A stretch of DNA of 64,000 nucleotides from an uncultured Campylobacter sp. (GCF_937980635.1 NZ_CALJPG010000023.1:1-64000), one strand, 5' to 3'. Shown: positions 23,563 to 32,124, counted from the first letter of the stretch. The notes: generated from the sequence alone by a model not told the origin. A program made the numbers and translations.

Positions 23563-24580
23563 AAATTTAGAAAAATTTTTCTCAAAAATCGACGCGGCGG
23601 AGTTTGGGATTTCTGTGGGCTCAAAGCTTGCTTCAAAAAATCCCAAACTTGCAGGAAGCACTAGAGATGGGAGCGGCGACAAGCCCTTAAAATCACAAGG
23701 CGGCGCGGAATTTTGCGGCGGACAGTCATATTTTAGCGGCGCGCAGCAAGATGAAATTTTAAAATTTAATGCCGAGCCGCCGTTTGATGTTGAGAAAGCG
23801 TTTCTTGATACGGAGCAAGCACACTTAGAATTTAACGTCCGTCCATTGCAGCTGGAGCCGAGCGTCAGACAAGCGCTTGTGTTCGGTGCCGAGCTACCGC
23901 AGGCGCAGTTTGACGCCGAGCGAGCGCAGGCAAAAATCGAAAATTTCATGCGCGATCTGCTGCAAAACTATGTGCTTTGCGTAAGCGGCGCGGAATTCGC
24001 CTTTGCAGAGATTGAGGCGTATTTCACGGGCGCGGATCGAAACACCTACAAGCGCACGTCGCGGGCGGGCGAGATATTTTTTCACAATTTCGGCTTTGAC
24101 ATTTCGTTTCGCAGCGTCCCGCAAAGCGGCGGCGGGATTTTGGTGCGAAGTCTGCGCGTCCTAAGCGGCGCAGAGCTTTTGGCGGGAGGCTTACCAGATT
24201 CGGCAGGCGGCTTGCACGGCTTGGCGGACAGCGGTCCGCTCGGCTCTGGCGTCGCCACGCTTATACAAAATGGCGATTTTATCGCGGGTCCGCGCAAGTG
24301 CATGGGTAAAATTTTAAATCTGCAAACGCAAAATTTAAGCTTTTCTTTAAAGTATGCGCCGAAAATAGCGCGTGCAGCGGGCTTTAGCAACCGAATCCGA
24401 CGGGGCGAGATCGTAAATGAAGCGAATCTGGACGCAAATACGCCAAACGGCGCAGCGGGCGCGACGAAGCTTGTGAATGAGCCGCGCAGGCTTACTAGCG
24501 AGGAGTTTGAGGCATATCTGAGCGCGGACTGCGCTGCGGCGAAAACATATAAAAAATCGCTGCAAAGATACGAGAGCTAA
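23549..24580 (+). CDS. Uncharacterised 343-aa protein with EIEAYF / FFHNFGFDISF motifs
   Basis: No named family recognised. The first 120 residues are low-complexity. From about 130 a compact domain begins: NFMRDLLQNYVLCVSGAEF, FAEIEAYFTGADRNTY, RAGEIFFHNFGFDISF, SGGGILVRSLRVLSG and, after a Gly/Ala-rich insert, GPRKCMGKILNLQ. The order GAE/EIEAY, H-containing FFHN and GGGILVR is reminiscent of 3-methyladenine-glycosylase-like proteins, but key motifs of that family are missing, so this is only a suggestion. It starts inside the end of paralogue 3 and is probably co-translated with it. Confidence 0.65.
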   Translation: MLGDKNLEKFFSKIDAAEFGISVGSKLASKNPKLAGSTRDGSGDKPLKSQGGAEFCGGQSYFSGAQQDEILKFNAEPPFDVEKAFLDTEQAHLEFNVRPLQLEPSVRQALVFGAELPQAQFDAERAQAKIENFMRDLLQNYVLCVSGAEFAFAEIEAYFTGADRNTYKRTSRAGEIFFHNFGFDISFRSVPQSGGGILVRSLRVLSGAELLAGGLPDSAGGLHGLADSGPLGSGVATLIQNGDFIAGPRKCMGKILNLQTQNLSFSLKYAPKIARAAGFSNRIRRGEIVNEANLDANTPNGAAGATKLVNEPRRLTSEEFEAYLSADCAAAKTYKKSLQRYES

Positions 24581-24680
24581 ATTTTGATCAAACGGCGCGC
24601 AGCGTGCGAGCGGTAAAATTTAATGAGCTTTAAGTAGTGGAGGTATAAAATGGCGCATCCATCAAATTTAAAGGCGGCAA

Positions 24681-25757
24681 ATGGATCAAAGCAGGCTAGA
24701 TGAATTAAAAAAGCTACTACAAAAGCGGCATCAAGAGCCGAAGCAGGGGTTGGAACAAAATTCTAACGGCGAAAATTTTAAAGCCCCAAATTCTGAAATC
24801 CAGAATTCCGAAGCCTCAAATTTTGAAGTTTCGAATTCCGAATTCCTGAATTTTGAATCCCTGAATTCCGAAATCTTAAATTCTAAATCCCTGAATTATA
24901 AATCTTCAAATTCCGAAGCTTCAAATTTTGAAACCCTAAATTCCGACCCTGGCGCTTTAAATTTAGAAGCCGAAGCGGCTCAGAATTCTGCCTGTGAAAA
25001 CAGCGCAGAGCAGCAAAATTTTATCTTGGATGACAGCGGCTCTTTGCTGCAGAATTCCAAAGCCAGGGATTACGACAAAGAGCCGATAGTTATCAAAAAT
25101 TATGAAAAATTTTTTGTATATTCGTCTTTAGTCCTATTATTGCCGATCTCTACACTACATGCATTTTTAATTATAGATTTTATAAATCATGAAGATATTG
25201 ATATAGTTCAGTATTTCGCTATTTTATTCATTATTTTACTATCTACAGTTATAATATCCATATTTACCGTAATCCGCCCTAGACAAAAGATAAAATTTAC
25301 AAACAATTATATAGAATTTATTAGCGACGACTTAGTTGAAAAACGCTGCAAAATTGACGAAAACACTTTATCTTTAAATTTCTCTATCGGAATTTTGGCA
25401 AGTTTATATGAGATAGGAAAATCTGAAAAGATATTTTTGTACTTTATCGCTATTTTTATGTGCGTAACATGGTGGAATATATTTTTTATAGCGATATTCT
25501 TTACATATTTATTCGGGTTTTTATTAAATTTCATACTTTATCTGTTTATAAATAGGAATTTAAAAGGGTTTAGGGCTCTGCCGTTTATTAGGATCGCACG
25601 CCCATCATATGGCAGATGGTTTAGGAACAAGCCCATTTATCCAAGATATTATCTCGTTTATCTCTATAATCAAAAAATTTATGATGAAATTAAAGAATAT
25701 TTTTTACGAAAAAGCGTAAATATAAATAACGTTAAGAAAGATTATTTATTTATCTAA
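24681..25757 (+). CDS. Repeat-headed membrane protein, copy B
   Basis: A 358-residue paralogue of the gene before uvrA. Residues 1-30 (MDQSRLDELKKLLQKRHQEP) and the linker 92-134 (ALNLEAEAAQNSA...KARDYDKEP) are nearly identical. Between them are twelve N-(S/F)-(E/K)-x-x pentapeptides (residues 32-91). The body has two membrane helices (about 145-195), a beta-rich stretch (KIKFTNNYIEFISDDLVEKRCKI), two more helices and a basic tail with NQKIYDEIKEYFLRK. The body is strongly AT-rich, unlike the head and unlike neighbouring genes. Function unknown. Confidence 0.78.
   Translation: MDQSRLDELKKLLQKRHQEPKQGLEQNSNGENFKAPNSEIQNSEASNFEVSNSEFLNFESLNSEILNSKSLNYKSSNSEASNFETLNSDPGALNLEAEAAQNSACENSAEQQNFILDDSGSLLQNSKARDYDKEPIVIKNYEKFFVYSSLVLLLPISTLHAFLIIDFINHEDIDIVQYFAILFIILLSTVIISIFTVIRPRQKIKFTNNYIEFISDDLVEKRCKIDENTLSLNFSIGILASLYEIGKSEKIFLYFIAIFMCVTWWNIFFIAIFFTYLFGFLLNFILYLFINRNLKGFRALPFIRIARPSYGRWFRNKPIYPRYYLVYLYNQKIYDEIKEYFLRKSVNINNVKKDYLFI
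24774..24953 (+). repeat. 15-base coding repeats (twelve N-S/F-E-x-x units)
   Basis: Twelve in-frame 15-base units centred on GAATTC, AAATTC or AAATTT. They are the same family of repeats as at 14623-14772, with two more copies. Confidence 0.85.
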
Positions 25758-25881
25758 TGAGGAGGATAAAATGATGAGGGAAGAGGTCGCTAAGAAAGAA
25801 GCCAGGCAACGCGTATAAAAGTCTTTTGTCAAATTAAGCTATTATAAATTTATATCTATTTTTAAAAAGGTGCTTGAAATA

Positions 25882-26598
25882 ATGGAAAATTATAATAAAC
25901 AAAAAGCCAGAGATTACGACAAAGAGCCGATAGTCGTAAAAAAGATGGATGATCTGTTTTGGCTGATAGCTCTTGGAATTTTGTTAATTTGTTCTTTGAC
26001 CTATCATTTTAGCAGTGAGTATAAATTTAGGTTTTATATGAAAATATTGCTAGGTTATGGCACCGCATTTTTCTTTATATACGCAGCGAGCTTTATAAAT
26101 AGCAAAAAAACGATAACCTTTATGAAGGACAAAATAGAATTTAAAAATAAAACAAAATGCGAAAAAGAGATAGCTCTAAACAATATCTCCGTTTACAGAT
26201 ATGCTTATATGATTCCCAATTTTGCGCCCTTTGATGTGAAAATTAAATTTTGTGTTTTAGTTTTATTTATAATGATCGTCGTGGCATTATACAACTTTAA
26301 ATTTTATATGTTTATTTTTATAATTATGGGCTTATTGCTGATGCCCATTATTAAATTTATCTACTATATTCTATTTGAGAAAACCGTTAGGTTCTTGATT
26401 TGTGATAAATTATTGATATGCAACGGTTTCGATTCAGAAGTATTTACGATCAATAATAAAAAGGAGTTTGGCGAGCTGCAAAAATATTTCTTGGATACGC
26501 TAAATATAGATATTACAGAGGGATATTTATTTTGGAAACCGCCTTATGATATTGCAAAAATAATAGTGAATAAAATGAACAAATTTATGAAATTCTAA
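25882..26598 (+). CDS. Membrane protein of the same family, lacking the repeat head
   Basis: A 238-residue protein beginning MENYNKQKARDYDKEPIVVKK. It keeps only the KARDYDKEP linker of copies A and B, then the membrane body: two helices (about 30-75), a beta stretch (TITFMKDKIEFKNKTKCEKEI), two helices (about 115-165), and NKKEFGELQKYFLDTLNIDI at the end. The start at 25882 follows AAAAGG; a GTG four codons earlier overlaps that site. AT-rich like the body of copy B. Function unknown. Confidence 0.75.
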   Translation: MENYNKQKARDYDKEPIVVKKMDDLFWLIALGILLICSLTYHFSSEYKFRFYMKILLGYGTAFFFIYAASFINSKKTITFMKDKIEFKNKTKCEKEIALNNISVYRYAYMIPNFAPFDVKIKFCVLVLFIMIVVALYNFKFYMFIFIIMGLLLMPIIKFIYYILFEKTVRFLICDKLLICNGFDSEVFTINNKKEFGELQKYFLDTLNIDITEGYLFWKPPYDIAKIIVNKMNKFMKF

Positions 26599-26760
26599 AA
26601 ACAAAAGATAAGGTTTAAAAAATATATAAACGGCACATAATTAACATGTCGAGGGATAAATAATTTAATCCGCACGATGCTCATTTTCAATAACAAAGAT
26701 AGAATTTAGAAAATTTAAATTCTAACGTTCCGCTTGAAATTTTGCCTTTAAATTTATATG

Positions 26761-27152
26761 CTAGTCCTCGTTTCTTTCATATACGCCGAGCTCTACGAGA
26801 TTGCCGTCAGGATCGTGCAGATAGATACTTTGTATAACGCCGCGCGCGCCCATTCGAGGCACGACGCCAAGCTCTATTTGCGCCCCCTTGCTTTCCAGCT
26901 CCTCTTTGAGCTGCTGTGCGCTTTGCCCTTCACAGATGAGGCAAAAATCCGCCGAGCCCGCGCCAGGACGCGCCGCAAACGGCTCAAACTCGCCCGCGCG
27001 GGTGTGGATATTGATCTTTGAGGAGCCGAAGCGCAGGCTGTGTTTGCCGCCCTCGCAAACATGCTCTAGCCCCAAATTCCTTCGTAAAATTTCACGCATT
27101 TTTGCAGATCGCCCGTAACTAGTACAAAGTGATCGATTTCTGTGATTTTCAT
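26761..27152 (-). pseudogene. VOC/glyoxalase-family gene broken by a one-base frameshift
   Basis: The ATG at 27152, with AAGGAGATAAA before it, starts a typical vicinal-oxygen-chelate N-terminus: MKITEIDHFVLVTGDLQKCV, then KFYEGI, and stops at TAG six bases after losing frame near 27070-27080. The remaining 112-residue frame carries the rest of the domain: LGLEHVCEGG...HSLRFGSSKINIHTRAG, FCLICEG and the metal-ligand end YLHDPDGNLVELGVYE. Adding one T to the ATTTGGGG run would join the halves as FYEGILGLEHV. It is therefore either a recent pseudogene or a sequencing error in that run. Function of the intact form: small glyoxalase/dioxygenase-fold protein, substrate unknown. Confidence 0.82.
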
Positions 27153-27387
27153 TTTATCTCCTTGCGCGCTCGCGAGTCGCAAAATTTTTACGTCTCGCGG
27201 TGGAATTTTGGAATTTTACCGTGAAATTTTGCGGCAAAATTTCAAATGCTCGTAGCGAGAAATCAAAATTCCGCGGCGTAAATTTTAAAATTCTAAAATT
27301 TAGCCTAAGTAAAAATGGAGCGCGAGTAGAGTCTGACTTTAGTAAAATTTGACCCGACGAAATTCCGTCTAGCTAGCGCCGCAAATT

Positions 27388-28650
27388 CTAATCTCGCGAT
27401 TTTAAAACTAACGATTTTAAAATTCTCTTGCCTACCTCGACGCCCGGCTGATCGTAAGTGGTGACGCCCAGTATCGCTCCGGTGGCGCTGGTTAGCAGCT
27501 CAAAGTAGTAAAATAGCTCACCCACGCTCTGTTCACAAAGCCGCGAAACCTCGATTAGATCGACGCTAATACCCTCATTTAGTACGGCTTGCAGCGTAGC
27601 ATCGCACTGAAGATTTAGCACCTCATCCAGTCGCATGCCGTTTACGAAGTCGCAGCCCTCAAGACCTTGCAGACTGATACCGGGCACCGCGTCCGTAGTG
27701 CCGTTGTCCGTGAGCTTTAAGAAAGTCACGGTCTTATCCTTTACGCCGTCCATGATGAGCTGAAGGAAGCTGTGCTGATCGCGCGAGCCTACAAGCCCTA
27801 CAGGAGTAAGTCCCTCGCGGCTAAAGCCGATCTTTTTACCTAGGCTTTCCGCCCATAGCTGTACGTACCACTCGCCCAATGCGCGCAACGCGTCGCCATA
27901 GCTAAAAAGGACGTTGATTTTCGCACTTTTGTGTGTGGCGTAGTGATGGGCTTTTCGTAGAATTTTATTCTCCGCGATTTTAGCGGGATCGCATGCTAAA
28001 ATTTCATCCAGATACCGCTCTTTTGCGGCGGCAGCTCCGCGTAGCATCGCGCTTGCATCAAGGCCTAGCCCAACTGCGGGCACTAGCCCTACCGCACTTA
28101 ACACGCTAAAACGGCCGCCTACGTTAGCGGGCATATTTATCACGCAGGCGCCATGCTCGCGCGCGAAGACATCCAGCGGCGAGCCTGCATCGGTGATAAA
28201 GATGAAATTTTTTGCTAGCGCTTTTAAATCTGAATTTCCAAAACGCTGCAAAACGACCTTAAAAAGCGAGATCGTCTCGATCGTACCGCCCGATTTGGAC
28301 GATATGATGAAGATCGTGCGAGCGAAATTTAACCCTTCGAGCGCGCGACGCACGCTAAGCGCGTCTAAATTATCCAAAATTTCAAAGCGCAAATTCTTTC
28401 TTACGCGCGGACGCAGCATCTCATAAAGCGCCCGCACGCCCACGCTGGAGCCGCCGATACCTATAAGCACGATCGCATCGTAGTTTCGCGCGCTAAAAAA
28501 TTCCTTCGCCCGCGCTATTTCGTCTGCGCCTTGCTGTGGCAGGCGGTAGTAGCCTATCTCGCCGCTTTCGTATTCGGCGTGGATCTTTGCCGCTACCTCC
28601 TCTAGCGCGCCCTCTTTTGCCAGCGGGAAAAACAGCTCATTTTTTACCAT
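27388..28650 (-). CDS. pgi: Glucose-6-phosphate isomerase
   Basis: A 420-residue isomerase interconverting glucose-6-phosphate and fructose-6-phosphate. Motifs: LIGIGGSSVGVRALYE (about 80), ISSKSGGTIETIS (about 135), PANVGGRFSVLSAVGL, and GLVGSRDQHSFLQLIMDG. Length matches the short form of epsilonproteobacteria. These bacteria generally do not ferment sugars, so it probably serves gluconeogenesis toward envelope sugars, in keeping with galU next door. Its ATG overlaps the galU stop by 14 bases. Confidence 0.95.
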   Translation of the reverse strand: MVKNELFFPLAKEGALEEVAAKIHAEYESGEIGYYRLPQQGADEIARAKEFFSARNYDAIVLIGIGGSSVGVRALYEMLRPRVRKNLRFEILDNLDALSVRRALEGLNFARTIFIISSKSGGTIETISLFKVVLQRFGNSDLKALAKNFIFITDAGSPLDVFAREHGACVINMPANVGGRFSVLSAVGLVPAVGLGLDASAMLRGAAAAKERYLDEILACDPAKIAENKILRKAHHYATHKSAKINVLFSYGDALRALGEWYVQLWAESLGKKIGFSREGLTPVGLVGSRDQHSFLQLIMDGVKDKTVTFLKLTDNGTTDAVPGISLQGLEGCDFVNGMRLDEVLNLQCDATLQAVLNEGISVDLIEVSRLCEQSVGELFYYFELLTSATGAILGVTTYDQPGVEVGKRILKSLVLKSRD

Positions 28651-29473
28651 CGCCGAATTCTCGCTCGTAGAAATATTTGATTGCCTCCACGTAGCCTTTT
28701 ACCGAGCCGCAGTCGAAGCGAGTGCCTTTAAATTTATACGCGATCACCACGCCGTTTTGAGCTTGTTTCAAAAGCGCGTCGGTGATCTGCACCTCGCCGT
28801 TTTTACCGGGTGCCGTCTGCTCGATGAGATCGAAAATATTAGGTGTTAGGATGTAGCGCCCGATGATGGCTAAGCTCGACGGAGCCTCGCTAGGTTCAGG
28901 CTTTTCAATCATATCCGAGACCATTATCAGATCGTCGCTGATGCTTTTTCCTGCGATGATACCGTATTTATTTACGTCCTGCGGCGGCACTTCCATTACT
29001 GCAACGACACTGCAGCGGTATTTTTCGTAAATTTTAACCATCTGCGCTAGCACGCCCTCGCCGTTTTCGTTCACGCACAGATCGTCTGCAAGCACTACGC
29101 CGAAAGGCTCGTCGCGGATTAAAATTTTACCCGTATAAATTGCGTTACCAAGCCCCTTCATCTGCTCTTGGCGCGTAAAAGAGAAGGTGCAGCGCTTCAT
29201 AAGCGCTCTGATCTCGTCGAGCAGATACTCCTTACTGCTGCCTGAAATTTGATCCTCCAGCTCGTAGCTGCGGTCGAAATAATCCTCCAGCGCGCGCTTG
29301 CCGCGACCCGTGACGAAAGCCATATTGTCCATGCCCGCCTCCAGTGCCTCGTCCACGCCGTAATGAATGAGCGGCTTGGTAAGGATCGGAAGCATCTCTT
29401 TAGGTAGCGATTTGGTCGCGGGCAAAAAGCGCGTGCCGTAGCCCGCCGCGGGAAATAAACAAGTCTGGATCAT
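28637..29473 (-). CDS. galU: UTP-glucose-1-phosphate uridylyltransferase
   Basis: A 278-residue GalU making UDP-glucose for lipooligosaccharide or glycan synthesis. The start is set at MIQTCLFPAAGYGTRFLPAT, with AAAGGAGCTTC upstream; a longer frame to 29602 overlaps the divergent gene. Motifs: PAAGYGTRFLPATKSLPKEML, MAFVTGRGKRALEDYFD, VVLADDLC, and the end FKGTRFDCGSVKGYVEA. It forms an operon with pgi. Confidence 0.95.
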   Translation of the reverse strand: MIQTCLFPAAGYGTRFLPATKSLPKEMLPILTKPLIHYGVDEALEAGMDNMAFVTGRGKRALEDYFDRSYELEDQISGSSKEYLLDEIRALMKRCTFSFTRQEQMKGLGNAIYTGKILIRDEPFGVVLADDLCVNENGEGVLAQMVKIYEKYRCSVVAVMEVPPQDVNKYGIIAGKSISDDLIMVSDMIEKPEPSEAPSSLAIIGRYILTPNIFDLIEQTAPGKNGEVQITDALLKQAQNGVVIAYKFKGTRFDCGSVKGYVEAIKYFYEREFGDGKK

Positions 29474-29503
29474 GAAGCTCCTTTGATCTTTTTTTGAACT
29501 TTT

Positions 29504-29511
29504 ATTATAAT
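29504..29511. promoter_or_regulatory. Overlapping -10 boxes in both directions
   Basis: ATTATAAT gives TATAAT on the plus strand (33 bases before the yigZ-like TTG) and on the minus strand (30 bases before galU). The two transcripts may compete for polymerase here. Confidence 0.45.
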
Positions 29512-29543
29512 GCAAAAAAGATAAAATTCCGCAAAGGAAAGCC

Positions 29544-30152
29544 TTGAAAACGATTGAAAAAGAGATCAGCGCCGCGCAGGAGATCAAAAAATCAAGCTTC
29601 ATCGCCTATCTCGCGCCGCTAGCGAGCTTTGAGACGCTGCGTGCGCGGCTGCGGCAGCAGCATCCTAAGGCGCGGCATATCGTCTGGGCGTATCGCGCGC
29701 TGAATGAGCCCGGGCAGATCGTAGAAAACTCAAGCGACGACGGCGAGCCCAAATCGACTGCGGGCGCACCGTGTCTAAACGCGCTTCGCGGTGCCGAATT
29801 GATTAACGCCGCGGTGCTCGTGGTGCGCTACTTTGGCGGCATCAAGCTAGGCACGGGCGGGCTCGTGCGCGCATACGCTAGTAGCGCAAATCTCGCTATC
29901 GAGGCTGCCGCAAGCAGTGGTGCTTTAACCGACTTTTTTCTTAAAAGGCATTGCGCGTTTTTCGTGCCGTTTGCGGCGGTGGCTAAATTTGAACATTTTT
30001 TAAAAAAATCGGGTTTTGTTTATGAAGCAAGCTTTGGTGCTGCGGGAGCGGAGTTTAGCGCAGAGCTTAGCGCGGAGGAATTTGAAAAATTTAAAGGCTT
30101 TGCAGATGCTCTCGCACCGGCTCTTAAAATGCTGCGCGAGCCGGAATTTTAA
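29544..30152 (+). CDS. YigZ/IMPACT-family protein
   Basis: A 202-residue member of the YigZ family (UPF0029). The signature block is KARHIVWAYRALNEPGQ, SSDDGEPKSTAGAPCLNAL and VVRYFGGIKLGTGGLVRAY, followed by a ferredoxin-like C-terminal domain. Family members bind nucleic acids or regulate translation; the precise role is unsettled. The start is TTG with AAAGGAAAGCC upstream. Divergent from galU. Confidence 0.9.
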   Translation: MKTIEKEISAAQEIKKSSFIAYLAPLASFETLRARLRQQHPKARHIVWAYRALNEPGQIVENSSDDGEPKSTAGAPCLNALRGAELINAAVLVVRYFGGIKLGTGGLVRAYASSANLAIEAAASSGALTDFFLKRHCAFFVPFAAVAKFEHFLKKSGFVYEASFGAAGAEFSAELSAEEFEKFKGFADALAPALKMLREPEF

Positions 30153-30380
30153 AATTTCAAAATTCTATAAAATTTAAAAGCTCGTCTCGGCTAAATTTGA
30201 AAGCATAAGCGGATTTTGCATTTTATCGCAGCGGAATTTTAAAGCTAAAGTAAAATTTCATAGTGCGAAACATAAAATCCGATAAATTTTAAAATTTTAA
30301 GAATTTCAAAATTCTGTCGTAATTTAGCTTGCAAAATTTCGCGAAAATTCCGTCCGTAAATTTCAAAATCCCATAAATTT
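30153..30380. other. AT-word-rich convergent spacer
   Basis: Repeated AAAATTTC and AAATTTTAAAATTTT words between the convergent YigZ and MFS genes. No gene or clear terminator seen. Confidence 0.45.
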
Positions 30381-31589
30381 TTAAAATTTCACGTGCTTCA
30401 TCTTAGCTTCACGCACAGGCAGGCTTAGCAGAGCTGCAATAGCCGCTAGCGTCATATCCAAATACCACATATAATCATACGCGCTGTATGCCCGTACCGC
30501 AAGGCCTCCGATGTATGCGCCAAAAAATCCGCCGATTTGATGCGAAAGCATCGTAAATCCAAATAGGCTTGCTAAATATCGCGTTCCCAACAGCTTACCG
30601 ACGGCAGCCGCAGTAGGCGGTACGGTCGCTAGCCAGGTAAATCCTAATCCCACGCTGAAGATATAAAACGTAAGGCTGTCTTTGGGCGAGAGCACATAAG
30701 CACCAATAAGAGCGATACGCAGGGCATATATGCAAAATAAAATGACTTTACAGCGCACTTTGGAAACACACCAGCCTACGAATAAGCTGCCTACGATGTT
30801 TGCGATGCCAATCAGTGCGAGCGAAAAGGACGCTACCTGCGCACCATGCCCGCTTAGCGCTACTTCGCTAGGTAGGTGCGTCACTAAAAACGCTACGTGA
30901 AAACCGCACGTAGCAAAGCTTAAATTTATCAAAATATAGCTTTTATCGCGCAGCGCTAAACGCAGCACTTCGCCTAAGCTGCGCTTATCTTCTTCATGCA
31001 GGCTGGTTTGCTCGCCAAATAGAATTTTGCCGCCTGCCAAGAGTCTCGCAAGCGGCAGAATTAACAAACTAAGACCTGCAAGCGTAAAAAATGCGCCGCC
31101 GTATCCCAAAGCAGGCGTTGCGATACAAAACCCAATCATTGGCGCAAATAAAAATTGTCCGAACGAGCCGCCTGCATTTAGCACTCCGCTAGCAACCGAG
31201 CGGATAGAAAATGGCAGGCGCTTTGCCATTAGGCTCATTAGAATCGGAAAACTACCCGCGCCAAGCCCCAGTGCAAGCCCAAAACCCATCGTTAATACAA
31301 GCGCGCTTTCACTACTAAATAACGGCACAAGAGTGCAACTAATCGCCAAAAGCACGCTGCCCCAAAACAGCACGACGTAGGCACCGAGCTTGTCTGCAAG
31401 TATCCCGCTAAGCGGTTGCGAAAAGCCCCATACCAGCTGCGTAGTTGCCATCGCAAAGCTTACTTGGGCGATGGATAGGGAATTTGCTTGCATTATAGGT
31501 TGCACGAAAAGACCTAATGACATACGAACGCCCATCGTAATCATCAAAATCGCCGCGGCGCATAGGATCATTATCCAAACTGATTTCAT
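30381..31589 (-). CDS. MFS transporter, CynX/oxalate-formate-antiporter-like
   Basis: A 402-residue carrier with twelve predicted membrane helices. The start MKSVWIMILCAAAILMITMGVRMSLGLFVQPI and the GILADKLGAYVVLF loop after helix 2 match the YbfB/OxlT side of the major facilitator superfamily, which moves organic anions. A second loop, SKVRCKVILF, marks the half-repeat. The substrate cannot be told. A minus-strand TATAAT lies 24 bases upstream of the ATG and AAAGGAATATAT before it. It is transcribed alone. Confidence 0.87.
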   Translation of the reverse strand: MKSVWIMILCAAAILMITMGVRMSLGLFVQPIMQANSLSIAQVSFAMATTQLVWGFSQPLSGILADKLGAYVVLFWGSVLLAISCTLVPLFSSESALVLTMGFGLALGLGAGSFPILMSLMAKRLPFSIRSVASGVLNAGGSFGQFLFAPMIGFCIATPALGYGGAFFTLAGLSLLILPLARLLAGGKILFGEQTSLHEEDKRSLGEVLRLALRDKSYILINLSFATCGFHVAFLVTHLPSEVALSGHGAQVASFSLALIGIANIVGSLFVGWCVSKVRCKVILFCIYALRIALIGAYVLSPKDSLTFYIFSVGLGFTWLATVPPTAAAVGKLLGTRYLASLFGFTMLSHQIGGFFGAYIGGLAVRAYSAYDYMWYLDMTLAAIAALLSLPVREAKMKHVKF

Positions 31590-31612
31590 ATATATTCCTT
31601 TTAAAAAATAGA

Positions 31613-31618
31613 ATTATA
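31613..31618 (-). promoter_or_regulatory. -10 box for the MFS gene
   Basis: Minus-strand TATAAT 24 bases before the ATG at 31589. Confidence 0.45.
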
Positions 31619-31752
31619 GCATAAAAATCACGAATATATCGATATTTTATAGATATATTTAATTAATGTATTTTAGTATATTATTTATGTAAGAGGAATT
31701 TACCTAGCTTTAATGGGCTTTGCATTAAAATTCCGTTTTCAAGGAGAACGCG

Positions 31753-32124
31753 ATGATTTACGAAGACGAGATGATTTACGTGGAGCGCGAGGAGCACGAA
31801 GTGCCGTGGGTGAAGGTCTTTACGAAGGCGAAATTTAAAGAGCTTAGCGACTGCGACGAAGCGACGCTGGCGCATCTGTGGCGCGCCGTGCTTCAGTGCG
31901 AAAAGAGCCTTCGGGAGTTTTACGCGCCCGATAAAATCAACATCGCAAGCTTCGCCAACTACGTGCCGCGCGTGCATTTTCACGTCCAGGCGCGCTTTAA
32001 AAACGACAGCTTTTTCCCGGAGTCCGTCTGGGGAAAAAAGATGCGAAACGGCAAACTCGATCTGCCGGAATTTAGCGAATTTGCAGAGGTTTTAGCGGCA
32101 AATTTAAAGATGGAATTCAGATGA
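31753..32124 (+). CDS. HIT-family nucleotide-binding protein
   Basis: A 123-residue histidine-triad protein. The motif reads RVHFHVQAR, that is His-x-His-x-Gln, so the third histidine of the canonical triad is replaced by Gln. NIASFANYVPRVHFHV and DSFFPESVWG flank it. HIT proteins hydrolyse or transfer nucleotidyl groups from dinucleotides or adenylates; the HxHxQ form suggests a transferase-like or altered activity. CAAGGAGAACGCG precedes the ATG. It overlaps the Cache gene by four bases. Confidence 0.85.
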   Translation: MIYEDEMIYVEREEHEVPWVKVFTKAKFKELSDCDEATLAHLWRAVLQCEKSLREFYAPDKINIASFANYVPRVHFHVQARFKNDSFFPESVWGKKMRNGKLDLPEFSEFAEVLAANLKMEFR

